Shown: in pieces, positions 1 to 6,780 of the stretch
Position numbering within the stretch: position 1 is the first letter of the stretch
Layout: the number at the start of each line of letters is the position of its first letter
Assembly: GCA_900754715.1 (NCBI GenBank)
Contig: CAAEDX010000087.1
Span: forward strand, 1 to 9,082
Direction: 5' to 3'
Origin: Erysipelotrichaceae bacterium
GTDB taxonomy: Bacteria > Bacillota_I > Bacilli_A > Erysipelotrichales > Erysipelotrichaceae
DNA: 9,082 bases
Notes under the pieces: generated by a model
What the model saw: only the letters and a program-made list of their open reading frames with translations
Told to the model about the DNA's origin: nothing
The model's database searches: none
Made by a program: the position numbers and the translations under genes

Positions 1-126
1 ATCGATCGTGACCCGCGCATACATCTTGACCATGGTCCCTTTTGTTTCTTCAGGAACCAGGTGCTCGATATGGATCCAGCCTTTTCCGCCGGCCCGGTTT
101 TCAAAATGTTCTGTCTTATATATCAT
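1..126 (-). CDS. Probable cupin-domain protein, N-terminal 42 codons (runs off left edge)
   Basis: The frame is open from an ATG at 126 leftward to the edge with no stop. A good ribosome binding site (GAGGTGA on the minus strand, 133-139) lies six bases upstream and fixes the start. The visible peptide begins MIYKTEHFENRAGGKGWIHI and continues with a segment reading EHLVPEETKGTMVKMYARVT. The pattern of a GGKG turn, then an I-x-H-L stretch, then a hydrophobic strand resembles the N-terminus of small single-domain cupins, which bind a metal in a beta barrel. The His/Glu metal-binding motifs would lie beyond the edge, so neither fold nor function is confirmed. The gene is transcribed away from the MFS gene, sharing about 100 bases of intergenic DNA with it. 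Confidence 0.55.
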   Translation of the reverse strand, partial: MIYKTEHFENRAGGKGWIHIEHLVPEETKGTMVKMYARVTID

Positions 127-145
127 GATGAATCACCTCGCTGCT

Positions 146-154
146 ATTTTAGCA
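146..154 (-). promoter_or_regulatory. Extended -10 promoter candidate for the cupin-like gene
   Basis: The minus strand reads TGC-TAAAAT, with the -10 hexamer at 146-151. This is a TGn extended -10 element ending about 20 bases before the start codon, with the ribosome binding site between them. No convincing -35 hexamer is seen at the normal distance, which is tolerated for extended -10 promoters. Confidence 0.45.
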
Positions 155-161
155 CAACCTT

Positions 162-184
162 TCCCGTCATACACGGGATTTTTT
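162..184 (+). terminator. Hairpin plus T-tract between the divergent cupin-like and MFS genes
   Basis: The stem TCCCGT (162-167) and ACGGGA (173-178) pairs perfectly over six bases around a five-base loop, followed by six T residues (179-184). It has the form of a rightward intrinsic terminator, yet no complete rightward gene lies upstream of it. It may be an attenuator in the MFS leader, a stop for antisense transcription, or simply a palindromic operator. The roles cannot be separated by eye. Confidence 0.4.
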
Positions 185-227
185 AAATGCTTGCCATTTG
201 GCCATACTAAAGCCAGGAGTGATCACT

Positions 228-1364
228 ATGTCAAAGCGGCAGCGGCATCTTTATTATGCCTGCAATTTTTTCGTCTTTGCGGCGCTGGCCATGGTCAATA
301 CCATCACGATACCATATATGAAAGAAATCGGCTATTCGCTGATGCAGCAAAGCGTGATCCTGGCCGCCAACGCGCTCATCGCCATCCTGGGTCAATTTTT
401 GTTCGGCTATCTCTGTGATCGGTTTCATGCGATCAAGCGTCTTTTCCTCATGGCCTATATCCTGTTCATCGCCGGCACATGCGTCATGCTGATGCAGGGC
501 GAGAAGCGATTCTGGATACATCTGCTGAGCATCGCGCTGAGCGGCGGGTTGGTAAAGGTCGTGACCGGACTCAACGAAACATGGATGCTGCAGGCAGACG
601 TACAACACTATGGCAGGCTGAGAGCCGCCGGCGCGCTGGGGCTGAGCGCGGGAAGCCCGATTGCCGGCTACATTTCCGCTCAGCTGTCCTATGGCGCCAT
701 GATGTGGGGCTTCCTGGCCGTTTCTGCCATGGCCATCCTCATGCTGCTGCGCTGCAAAGACGTCCGGCTGAAAAAGTCTGCTGATCTGAAGCATGATCTG
801 AAGCAGCTGCTGTGCAATCGCGACTATCTGCTGCTTGTCATCATCTTCCTGCTCATCTACATGGCTGGTACTGCGGATCAGTATACTGTCGTGGATAAGC
901 TGCTGCATATCGGCGGAAGCGCCAGGGAAGTCGGATGGAAATGGGGGATCCAGTCTTTTTGTGAGTTCCCGCTGTTTCTGGCCGGTGGTTGGCTGCTGGC
1001 CAAGATCAGCGCGCAGCGGCTGCTGGCTGCCGGGATATTCATGTATGGCGTGAAGTTTGCCCTTTACGCTTTCTTTCAGGAACCGCTCTGGATCGTCGCT
1101 TGTGCGCTGCTGCAGCTGGTCACCATGCCGCTGGTCCTGCTCACCAGCAAATTTCTGATCCGGCAAGTCACTTCGGAAGCAGTCGCGGGCAGCGCGCAGA
1201 TGTTCGCGATGGCAGTCTTTGTCGGTGTAAGCGCCTTGATCACGCCGCTGATCTGCGCACCCTTGGTAGAACGATTCGGCCACGATCTTACCTTATATGG
1301 CATTGCGGCATTCTGTCTGATCCCGCTGCTCCTCACGCTGTTTTACATCCGCAAGAATAAATGA
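228..1364 (+). CDS. MFS transporter, LacY/nucleoside symporter-like (MFS_1_like)
   Basis: This encodes a 378-residue integral membrane transporter of the major facilitator superfamily. About twelve hydrophobic segments run from residue 9 to 373. A hydrophilic central loop (about 175-198) separates the two six-helix halves. The loop after helix 2 carries motif A, GYLCDRFHAIKR (60-71), and a GRLRAAGALG segment (129-138) resembles the YGRxRxWGSxG motif of the LacY and nucleoside:proton symporter-like branch. The substrate is unknown; sugar, nucleoside or drug export are all possible. The start is ATG 228 because AGGAG at 215-219 sits eight bases upstream. A TTG at 198 in the same frame lies before that site and is unlikely. 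The DedA-type gene follows after 37 bases, so the two are probably cotranscribed. Confidence 0.85.
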   Translation: MSKRQRHLYYACNFFVFAALAMVNTITIPYMKEIGYSLMQQSVILAANALIAILGQFLFGYLCDRFHAIKRLFLMAYILFIAGTCVMLMQGEKRFWIHLLSIALSGGLVKVVTGLNETWMLQADVQHYGRLRAAGALGLSAGSPIAGYISAQLSYGAMMWGFLAVSAMAILMLLRCKDVRLKKSADLKHDLKQLLCNRDYLLLVIIFLLIYMAGTADQYTVVDKLLHIGGSAREVGWKWGIQSFCEFPLFLAGGWLLAKISAQRLLAAGIFMYGVKFALYAFFQEPLWIVACALLQLVTMPLVLLTSKFLIRQVTSEAVAGSAQMFAMAVFVGVSALITPLICAPLVERFGHDLTLYGIAAFCLIPLLLTLFYIRKNK

Positions 1365-1401
1365 AGCACTTCCCACATATACAATGGCAGGAGGATTCGC
1401 G

Positions 1402-1959
1402 ATGGAACTGCTGCTCGCCTGGAGAGACGCCGGGTTCATGCTTTATGCGATGCTCAAGGCTTTCTTGCCGCTGCCCTCGCTGGAAGTGCTGCTCATCCCG
1501 CTCTGTGTGCAAGCTCCGCAGCGTTATCTGTGGTATGCTCTGGAAGGAGCGGCCGGCACTTGTGTTGGCGGCCTGATCGGCTATCTGCTCGCGCGGCGGC
1601 TCAGCACCCGGATCACCAGGACGCTCATCTCTGCCCAGCAGCTGGAAAAAGGCTGCCGGCTCATGCGCCGCTATGGCGTGCTGGCCGTCTTTATCGGCGG
1701 CATCACGCCCATCCCGGACTTCATCCTGCCTTATCTGGCCGGATTCACCCGCATGAATTTCTTTGCGTTTGCCTTGAGCGATGGCATCTCTCGGTTCCTG
1801 CGCAGCTGGCTGATCGGCTACTCCATCAGCCGCGCAGCCGAGCTCATCGACTTTCAGGTCTATGGCAACTTGTTTTGCGTCATCATCCTGATCTGGGGCA
1901 TGATCAAATGGCTCAAAGGCCGCTATTATACAAAACCGCAGATGAGCGAGACAAAATAG
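1402..1959 (+). CDS. DedA/VTT-family membrane protein, YqaA type
   Basis: This encodes a 185-residue inner membrane protein of the DedA/VTT superfamily, relatives of which move lipids or support membrane homeostasis. The conserved features are visible: PLPSLEVLLIP (22-33) with its acidic Glu 28, the glycine-rich GTCVGGLIGYLLAR helix (52-65), GGITPIPDFILPYLAGFTRMNF (split at 99-108 and 109-120), and SRFLRSWLIGY (130-140) with the family's paired arginines. The end is a hydrophobic helix and a short basic tail. ATG 1402 is chosen because AGGAGG at 1389-1394 lies seven bases upstream. An in-frame ATG at 1384 precedes that site. The last 34 bases overlap the 3' end of the convergent amidotransferase gene. 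The substrate and any link to the MFS protein are unknown. Confidence 0.85.
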   Translation: MELLLAWRDAGFMLYAMLKAFLPLPSLEVLLIPLCVQAPQRYLWYALEGAAGTCVGGLIGYLLARRLSTRITRTLISAQQLEKGCRLMRRYGVLAVFIGGITPIPDFILPYLAGFTRMNFFAFALSDGISRFLRSWLIGYSISRAAELIDFQVYGNLFCVIILIWGMIKWLKGRYYTKPQMSETK

Positions 1960-2579
1960 GGGAGGATGCGGTCATCGTGCATTAGCTCCGGATGCCATTG
2001 CACGCCATAGACCGGCAAGTCTTCATGATGAAATGACTCGATCGTCCCATCTTCAGCTGTGGCATCCACCCGAAGCTGCGCTTGCGGTGTTACGATGCGC
2101 TGATGATGAAAGCTGTTGACCTCTGCATCTGGCGCCATCAGCGCATGCAGCCAGCTGCGCGATGAAAGATGGATGCGATGGACATGATCACGCTGATGAT
2201 GAAGCACATCAAAATGTGGCTGCAGCTCACCTTTGAAATAAAGCTGGATCATCTGCATCCCGCGGCAGATGCCCAGGATCGGTCTTTGCGCGCGGACAAA
2301 AGCGTCGATCAGCGCCAGTTCCCAAAGATCCATCGGCGCATCATAGTAACGAGAAAATGCGCAGACATGCCCATCATGATAACATGGCCATGCGTCATCA
2401 CCGCCTGGCAAAAGCAGACCGTCGCATAAGGAGACGATGTCGTCATGCTTGCCGCATCCTACGATGGGAAAGAGGACGATCGGCAGCGGGAGCAGCACAT
2501 CGGTCAGCGTCCGGTTCAGAAACCATCGCTCTTTCTCTTCAAGCAGTTCCATCCGGCACAATACGCCTAGTTTTTTCAA
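1926..2579 (-). CDS. Class I glutamine amidotransferase-like hydrolase (peptidase C26, PuuD-like)
   Basis: This encodes a 217-residue protein with the class I glutaminase fold used by gamma-glutamyl-GABA hydrolase (PuuD) and relatives, which cleave gamma-glutamyl bonds. Visible motifs are LLPGGDD (56-62), the nucleophile elbow GICRGMQM (103-110) with Cys105, the conserved VNSFHHQ (154-160), and GVQWHPE (192-198) supplying His196 and Glu198 of the triad. The triad is complete, so it should be active. It is somewhat shorter than typical members of about 240-250 residues. The real substrate is not readable. The start is a TTG at 2579; AAGGGTGG lies upstream on the minus strand (2584-2591), and no in-frame ATG or GTG fits. 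It follows the radical SAM gene by 27 bases and is probably cotranscribed with it. Confidence 0.85.
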   Translation of the reverse strand: MKKLGVLCRMELLEEKERWFLNRTLTDVLLPLPIVLFPIVGCGKHDDIVSLCDGLLLPGGDDAWPCYHDGHVCAFSRYYDAPMDLWELALIDAFVRAQRPILGICRGMQMIQLYFKGELQPHFDVLHHQRDHVHRIHLSSRSWLHALMAPDAEVNSFHHQRIVTPQAQLRVDATAEDGTIESFHHEDLPVYGVQWHPELMHDDRILPYFVSLICGFV

Positions 2580-2606
2580 ATGACCACCCTTATATGCTAT
2601 GCATGA

Positions 2607-3542
2607 TCAACGCAGACGGGACTGCCAGGTGTTGCGCCGGACCATTTCTTTATCGATCTCGTTGAGTACGCAGACTTTCTTTCTTGTCCATTGCGGGGCG
2701 ATGAGCTCATCGGCAAGCCCATCGCCGGTCAGCCGCTGGATGACCATTTCTGCGGGCAGCACTTCCAGCTGCCGTATGACGGTATCCACATATTCTTCCA
2801 TTGTCTGCAAGCGCAGCGGCTGCTGTTCATGCAGCCGGGCCAGACGCGTATGCTCCATCAGATGCAGCATATGGATCTTGACAGCATGGACAGGGAGCTT
2901 GCCAATATGCCGGGCCGAATCGACCATCATCTCTTGTGTCTCGCCCGGCAGGGAATTGATGAGATGCACACAGATCTTGATGTCCGTATGGCTGAGCCGG
3001 CGTACACAATCTTCGAATTCTGCATAAGTATGGGCACGGTTCATCGCTGCGGCAGTCGTGTCGTGCACGCTCTGCAGGCCAAGCTCGACCCAGACCTCAC
3101 AGCGATCGCACAATGATTGCAGGTATGTGATCTTTTCATCCTCAAGGCAGTCGGCACGAGTAGCCAGCGCGATCGCTTTGATCTCCTCGCGTTCCAGGAA
3201 TGGCTCCACACATGCTTTGATCTTGGAAAGAGGACCGTAGGTATTCGTATATGCCTGGAAATACGCGATGGCGGCGCACTGAGGCCATTTGCGCCGCATC
3301 GTCTTCAGTCCATCTTCATATTGGCGCATCAGGTCATCACTGCTGCTTACGCAGTCGCCGCTGCCTTGCGGCGTGCAGAACAGACAGCCGCCGACACTCT
3401 TTGTGCCATCACGGTTAGGACAGGTGAACCCGGCGTCCAGCGGCACCTTGGCCACTTTGCAATGGAAGCGATGGCGCAAGTAATGATTCCATGTATGATA
3501 GCGTTTATTGTCATCCGAATAAGGAAAAGGATTGTTTTTCAC
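2607..3542 (-). CDS. Radical SAM protein, YhcC/TIGR01212 family
   Basis: This encodes a 311-residue radical S-adenosylmethionine protein, the usual length for the TIGR01212 (YhcC/YtqA) family, whose reaction is not firmly established. The 4Fe-4S site is CPNRDGTKSVGGCLFC (41-56), giving Cys41, Cys53 and Cys56 in the long CX11CX2C spacing of this Elp3-like branch rather than the classic CX3CX2C. Other family signatures are YFQAYTNTYGP (94-104), WVELGLQSVHD (151-161), LINSLPGET (194-202) and RLTGDG (270-275). The start is a GTG at 3542 with a weak GGTGAT site (3548-3553). No in-frame ATG occurs before the conserved region. It leads a two-gene leftward unit with the amidotransferase-like gene, divergent from the YgjP-type gene. 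Confidence 0.9.
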   Translation of the reverse strand: MKNNPFPYSDDNKRYHTWNHYLRHRFHCKVAKVPLDAGFTCPNRDGTKSVGGCLFCTPQGSGDCVSSSDDLMRQYEDGLKTMRRKWPQCAAIAYFQAYTNTYGPLSKIKACVEPFLEREEIKAIALATRADCLEDEKITYLQSLCDRCEVWVELGLQSVHDTTAAAMNRAHTYAEFEDCVRRLSHTDIKICVHLINSLPGETQEMMVDSARHIGKLPVHAVKIHMLHLMEHTRLARLHEQQPLRLQTMEEYVDTVIRQLEVLPAEMVIQRLTGDGLADELIAPQWTRKKVCVLNEIDKEMVRRNTWQSRLR

Positions 3543-3559
3543 GTTCGATCACCGCGATC

Positions 3560-3568
3560 ATTTTATCA
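3560..3568 (-). promoter_or_regulatory. Weak extended -10 candidate for the radical SAM gene
   Basis: The minus strand reads TGA-TAAAAT, with the -10 hexamer at 3560-3565. A transcript would start near 3553, at the very edge of the ribosome binding site, leaving a leader of only about 11 bases. No -35 is evident. The motif is good but the geometry is tight. Confidence 0.3.
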
Positions 3569-3637
3569 TATGTCCCGTCGTTCGCGACAGAGGAATGTTT
3601 TTTTTGTAAAACTCATGTTTTGTTTTTGTAAACTTTA

Positions 3638-3646
3638 TGTTAAAAT
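3638..3646 (+). promoter_or_regulatory. Extended -10 promoter candidate for the YgjP-type gene
   Basis: TGT-TAAAAT gives an extended -10 with the hexamer at 3641-3646, about 40 bases before the start codon. Upstream is T-rich DNA with only a weak -35 (TTGTTT at 15 bases or TTTTGT at 17). The promoter sits directly downstream of an imperfect tandem repeat. Confidence 0.5.
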
Positions 3647-3685
3647 AAAGGACACGAAAATGAGTCAGGGGAGTTGAAGGATACC

Positions 3686-4369
3686 ATGGTCAGGGAAGCA
3701 GAGGTTCTAGTCAGCAGCAAAAATAAGATTACATATACCCTTGAGATCAAACAGGTCAAGAACATCAATCTGAGGATCACGCGCGAAGGCAGCGTGAGAG
3801 TCAGTGCCAGCCCTTTCGTCTCCCCCCAGCGCGTCGATGAATTTGTCGACAGCCGGGCAGACTGGATCCGCGAACGGCTTCGACATGTGCACAATGCGCA
3901 GTCGCTGCGTGAAGAAGACCGGATCGTGTTACTGGGCACTACACTGAAAATCCGCAGAGTCAAGGCGGCACATCCGCTCGTCTATTACAGTGCGGATATT
4001 TTTTATGTGCAATATCAGCGTGAGGAGCAGTGCGAAACACTGATCACGAAATATCTTGATCAGCTGTGTCACGATATCTTCAGCGACATCGCGCAGCTGA
4101 CCTGCCGGCGGCTCAAGGAATACCATCTGCAGATGCCGGAAATCAAGCTGCGCAAGATGAAATCGCAGTGGGGCAATTGCAAGCCTGCCAAAAATGTCAT
4201 CACGCTGAACAAACGGCTGATCCATTATCCGGTGGAGTTCATCGAATATGTGATCCTGCATGAGTTTGTTCATTTCATCCATCCTGATCATTCGCGTGCC
4301 TTCTATGAAGTCGTCGAAAGATATATGCCAGATTATAAAGAGCGTATCGCCCTCAGTGAAAGAGATTAG
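3686..4369 (+). CDS. YgjP/SprT-like zinc metallopeptidase (DUF45 family)
   Basis: This encodes a 227-residue cytoplasmic protein of the YgjP-type metallopeptidase family (PF01863, also called DUF45). The N-terminal half (to about 110) has the basic, strand-rich segment with INLRIT (27-32) and ADWIRERL (58-65) typical of the family. The C-terminal half holds the hallmark RKMKSQWGNC (156-165) and the zinc site HEFVH (192-196), with a third likely ligand in HPDHS (199-203). The catalytic Glu193 is present, so the enzyme should be active. Its substrate is not known. ATG 3686 is preferred because GAAGG lies five bases upstream. The in-frame TTG at 3674 directly abuts its only possible site. The 3' end forms one arm of a terminator shared with the convergent aroF gene. 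Confidence 0.9.
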   Translation: MVREAEVLVSSKNKITYTLEIKQVKNINLRITREGSVRVSASPFVSPQRVDEFVDSRADWIRERLRHVHNAQSLREEDRIVLLGTTLKIRRVKAAHPLVYYSADIFYVQYQREEQCETLITKYLDQLCHDIFSDIAQLTCRRLKEYHLQMPEIKLRKMKSQWGNCKPAKNVITLNKRLIHYPVEFIEYVILHEFVHFIHPDHSRAFYEVVERYMPDYKERIALSERD

Positions 4370-4388
4370 GCGATACGCTCTGTGTGTT
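4339..4388. terminator. Bidirectional terminator shared by the YgjP-type gene and aroF
   Basis: A perfect 12-base inverted repeat, AGAGCGTATCGC (4339-4350) and GCGATACGCTCT (4370-4381), encloses a 19-base loop. T-rich sequence follows on the plus side (to about 4393), and AT-rich sequence with TTTATAAT follows on the minus side. The left arm encodes the last residues of the YgjP-type protein and its TAG stop lies in the loop. It sits between two convergent genes only 22 bases apart, so it probably ends both. Confidence 0.75.
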
Positions 4389-4391
4389 TAT

Positions 4392-5411
4392 TTAGATGTC
4401 ACGGCCGATGACATTGGCGATCTGTCTTGCTTTATCGATGAGCTGCTTGAATTTCTTTGGCTTCAGGCACTGCGCGCCATCGCTCAGCGCGCATTCCGGA
4501 TTATCATGCACCTCGATGATCAGTCCGTCCGCGCCGGCAGCGATGGCAGCCAGGGAAGCAGCTTCCACCAGCTTCCAGTCTCCGGTCGCGTGCGAAGGAT
4601 CGATGATGATCGGCAGATGCGTCTTTTCCTTGATGATCGGGATCACGCTGAGATCCAGCGTGTTGCGTGTCTCAGTCTCGAAAGTACGGATGCCGCGCTC
4701 ACAGAAGATGACATTGGGATTGCCGTTGGCCATGATATATTCTGCGCTCATGATCCACTCGTCGATGGTGTTGCAGAAACCGCGTTTGAGCAGGATCGGC
4801 TTGGTCGTGCGTTTGCCGACTTCCTTGAGCAGCTCGAAATTCTGCATGTTGCGGGCCCCGATCTGGATGATGTCTACATATCGTTCGAATTCTTCGATCT
4901 GCGCCTCTCCCATCAGCTCGGTCACGATCGGCAGTCCGGTCTGCGCACGGGCATCGACCATGGCCAGGATGCCTTCGGTGCGCATGCCCTGGAAGGAGTA
5001 CGGGCTCGTGCGCGGCTTGTATGCGCCGCCTCGAAGCATCTTTGCCCCGGCATCTTTTACTTCCTGGGCAAGACGCACGATCATCTCATGATTTTCCACG
5101 GCGCATGGGCCGCCGATCACGACGACGTCTTCCTGTCCGCCGATGCGGATGCCGTTGACATCGATGACGGTGTCTTCAGGATGGAACATGCGGTTGGCTA
5201 ACTTATATTTAGCCGCTACCCGAACGACATTTTCGACGCAGCGATGTGCTTTGACGGCCTTTTCATCAATGATGGATGTATCTCCGGTCAGGCCGAAGAC
5301 ATTGAATTCGGATCCTTTGATCTCGACAGCTTTGACGCCTTTGGCCTCCAGGCTGGCGATCAGCGCGTCAACTTCTTTCTGATTGGCATTTTTCTTGATA
5401 GTAATGATCAT
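4392..5411 (-). CDS. aroF: 3-deoxy-7-phosphoheptulonate (DAHP) synthase with N-terminal regulatory domain
   Basis: This encodes a 339-residue DAHP synthase, which condenses phosphoenolpyruvate and erythrose 4-phosphate in the first step of the shikimate pathway. It belongs to the AroF/TIGR01361 (type I-beta) branch. Residues 1 to about 70 form a ferredoxin-like domain which in relatives such as the Thermotoga enzyme gives feedback inhibition by Tyr or Phe. The barrel follows, with the metal ligands Cys103 in GGPCAVE, His274 in DPSHATG, Glu300 in IIEVH and Asp311 in ALSDGAQ, and the substrate loop YKPRTSPYSFQG (131-142). Nothing essential is missing. The start ATG at 5411 is preceded by an AAGGAAG site. 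It is the second gene of the leftward operon, 19 bases after the aroE-aroK fusion, and should share its leader control. Confidence 0.95.
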   Translation of the reverse strand: MIITIKKNANQKEVDALIASLEAKGVKAVEIKGSEFNVFGLTGDTSIIDEKAVKAHRCVENVVRVAAKYKLANRMFHPEDTVIDVNGIRIGGQEDVVVIGGPCAVENHEMIVRLAQEVKDAGAKMLRGGAYKPRTSPYSFQGMRTEGILAMVDARAQTGLPIVTELMGEAQIEEFERYVDIIQIGARNMQNFELLKEVGKRTTKPILLKRGFCNTIDEWIMSAEYIMANGNPNVIFCERGIRTFETETRNTLDLSVIPIIKEKTHLPIIIDPSHATGDWKLVEAASLAAIAAGADGLIIEVHDNPECALSDGAQCLKPKKFKQLIDKARQIANVIGRDI

Positions 5412-5430
5412 GTGAGTAACTTCCTTTCTT

Positions 5431-6699
5431 TTATCGTGACAATGCTTTGTTCATGCATTCCTCATATCGCTTCAAGATCGACTCGACGGCCGTTTCGATC
5501 GCGTCGTTATTGTCGATGATCGCGTCCGCATAGCTGCGGTATAGAGCGATGCGCTCAGCGTACATTTTCTCCACTGCTTCTTTGCTGCTGGATAAAGGCC
5601 GGTTTTTGTCCGTGCTGATGAGCAAGGAGAGATCGCGGTCGATGAAGAAGAGGACGCCGTTCATGCGCAGCGCATCGATATTTGCCTTATTCTTGATGAC
5701 ACCGCCGCCGGTGCTGATCACCAGCCCGTTCTGCTTTGCAAGCTCAGCGGCCATCGCGCTTTCCCGCGCGCGGAAGCCTGCTTCGCCTTCTGTCGCAAAG
5801 ATCTGCGGGATGCGCATCTGCGCGGCTGCGACGATTTCTTCATCCATGTCCGCAAAGCGCTTGCCGCAGCGCTGCGCCGTCTCCTGTCCCAAGGTTGACT
5901 TGCCTGCGCTGGGCATGCCGATGAGCACGATGTTGCAGCGTTCCCTCACGATTCGCCGATAGATCGTATCGATCACATCGTCAGGGATCTGTTTCGTCAG
6001 GAAGTGCTCCACGGCCTGTTTGGCCTGCGCGACGAGCATCTCCAGGCCATTGACATGGATCATGCCTTTTTCTCGTGCTTGCAGACACAGCCTGGTGATC
6101 AATGGATTGTAGATGACATCCATGACCGCTTCACACTGCGGGAAACGTTCCAGATTCACAGGCGCGGCATCGGTATGTGGATACATGCCGACCGGTGATG
6201 TGTTGATGATGATCTGCGCATCACAATGACTGCGAAAGCACTCTTCATAAGAGATGGCGCCGCTGCCTTCCACGATGTCAACGATGACCATCTGCGCAGC
6301 GCCTTCGCGGTGCACGACAGCCTGGATGGCCGCGGAAGCTCCGCCATTGCCGATGACGAGCACTTTCTTTCCTGCCATCTGCACGCCGTGTTTTCTGACC
6401 ATGTACTGAAAGCCGGTAAAGTCTGTGTTATAGCCATACAGCTTGCCGCCGCGGTTGACCACGGTATTGACAGCGCCGATGGCCCTGGCAGCTTCATCCA
6501 GTTCATCCAGATAAGGAATGACATCCTTTTTATAAGGAATCGTGACATTGATGGCTTCAAAATCGCGTTTCGCCATGAAGGAATGAAATGCTTCATGATC
6601 CAGCGGGATCAGGTCATAGCGATAATCCGCGATCGCCTCATGGATTTCTTTGGAAAAGCTGTGGGTGAGGTGCTCCCCGATTAAACCATACTTTTTCAT
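5431..6699 (-). CDS. aroE/aroK: Bifunctional shikimate dehydrogenase-shikimate kinase (AroE-AroK fusion)
   Basis: This single 422-residue protein carries two consecutive shikimate pathway enzymes. Residues 1 to about 250 are shikimate dehydrogenase: the substrate motif HSFS (13-16), NVTIPYK (51-57) with catalytic Lys57, NTD (91-93) with Asp93, and an NADP-binding loop GNGGASAA (117-124). Residues about 253-422 are shikimate kinase: Walker A GMPSAGKST (261-269), DMDEEI (284-289), Arg310 in GFRARE, GGG (331-333), lid motif NRPL (366-369) and YRSYAD (387-392). Both active sites look intact. The family's usual HSxSP is HSFSK here. The reading frame is continuous across the junction, with no sign of a frameshift. 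ATG 6699 is preferred, with AGGAA upstream; the in-frame TTG at 6705 abuts that site. It is the first gene after the Phe/Tyr leader. Confidence 0.93.
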   Translation of the reverse strand: MKKYGLIGEHLTHSFSKEIHEAIADYRYDLIPLDHEAFHSFMAKRDFEAINVTIPYKKDVIPYLDELDEAARAIGAVNTVVNRGGKLYGYNTDFTGFQYMVRKHGVQMAGKKVLVIGNGGASAAIQAVVHREGAAQMVIVDIVEGSGAISYEECFRSHCDAQIIINTSPVGMYPHTDAAPVNLERFPQCEAVMDVIYNPLITRLCLQAREKGMIHVNGLEMLVAQAKQAVEHFLTKQIPDDVIDTIYRRIVRERCNIVLIGMPSAGKSTLGQETAQRCGKRFADMDEEIVAAAQMRIPQIFATEGEAGFRARESAMAAELAKQNGLVISTGGGVIKNKANIDALRMNGVLFFIDRDLSLLISTDKNRPLSSSKEAVEKMYAERIALYRSYADAIIDNNDAIETAVESILKRYEECMNKALSR

Positions 6700-6740
6700 A
6701 ACCAATTTCCTTTCTTTTACCAGCAGTGAAGAATGGCAAC

Positions 6741-6774
6741 AAAAAAAGCATCAGCGCTGAATGTCGGATGCTTT
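6741..6774 (-). terminator. Terminator 2 of the aromatic operon leader
   Basis: On the minus strand AAAGCATC (6767-6774) pairs with GATGCTTT (6745-6752) around a 14-base loop and runs into a tract of seven U residues (6741-6747). It lies 41 bases before the aroE-aroK start codon, so it would stop transcription ahead of the structural genes. Its 3' arm and loop are complementary to the loop of the upstream hairpin. Confidence 0.75.
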
Positions 6775-6780
6775 AAAATG

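Noticed and set aside
198..227. TTG start for the MFS gene ten codons upstream
   Set aside because: The ribosome binding site AGGAG at 215-219 lies downstream of this TTG and at the right distance from ATG 228.
231..1283. Long open frame (350 codons) antisense to the MFS gene
   Set aside because: It is fully covered by a well-supported transporter gene, its product is rich in Gln, His, Asp and Arg with no recognisable domain, and no ribosome binding site stands out. It is a codon-bias shadow.
1976..2004. Inverted repeat CGTGCA / TGCACG after the DedA-type gene
   Set aside because: It lies within the coding sequence of the convergent amidotransferase gene and has no T-tract, so it is not supported as a terminator.
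2584..2590. AGGGTGG upstream of the amidotransferase gene, resembling the start of a T-box core
   Set aside because: The following NACCGCG is absent and there is no room for a T-box leader in a 27-base gap. It is more simply the ribosome binding site.
3577..3588. Small hairpin GTCG-TTCG-CGAC before the T8 tract upstream of the YgjP-type gene
   Set aside because: The stem is only four pairs and the T-tract starts about nine bases away, so it is not a credible terminator.
4260..5201. Open frame of 313 codons on the plus strand across aroF
   Set aside because: It overlaps the clear DAHP synthase gene and the end of the YgjP-type gene, and its product shows no family motifs. It is a shadow frame.
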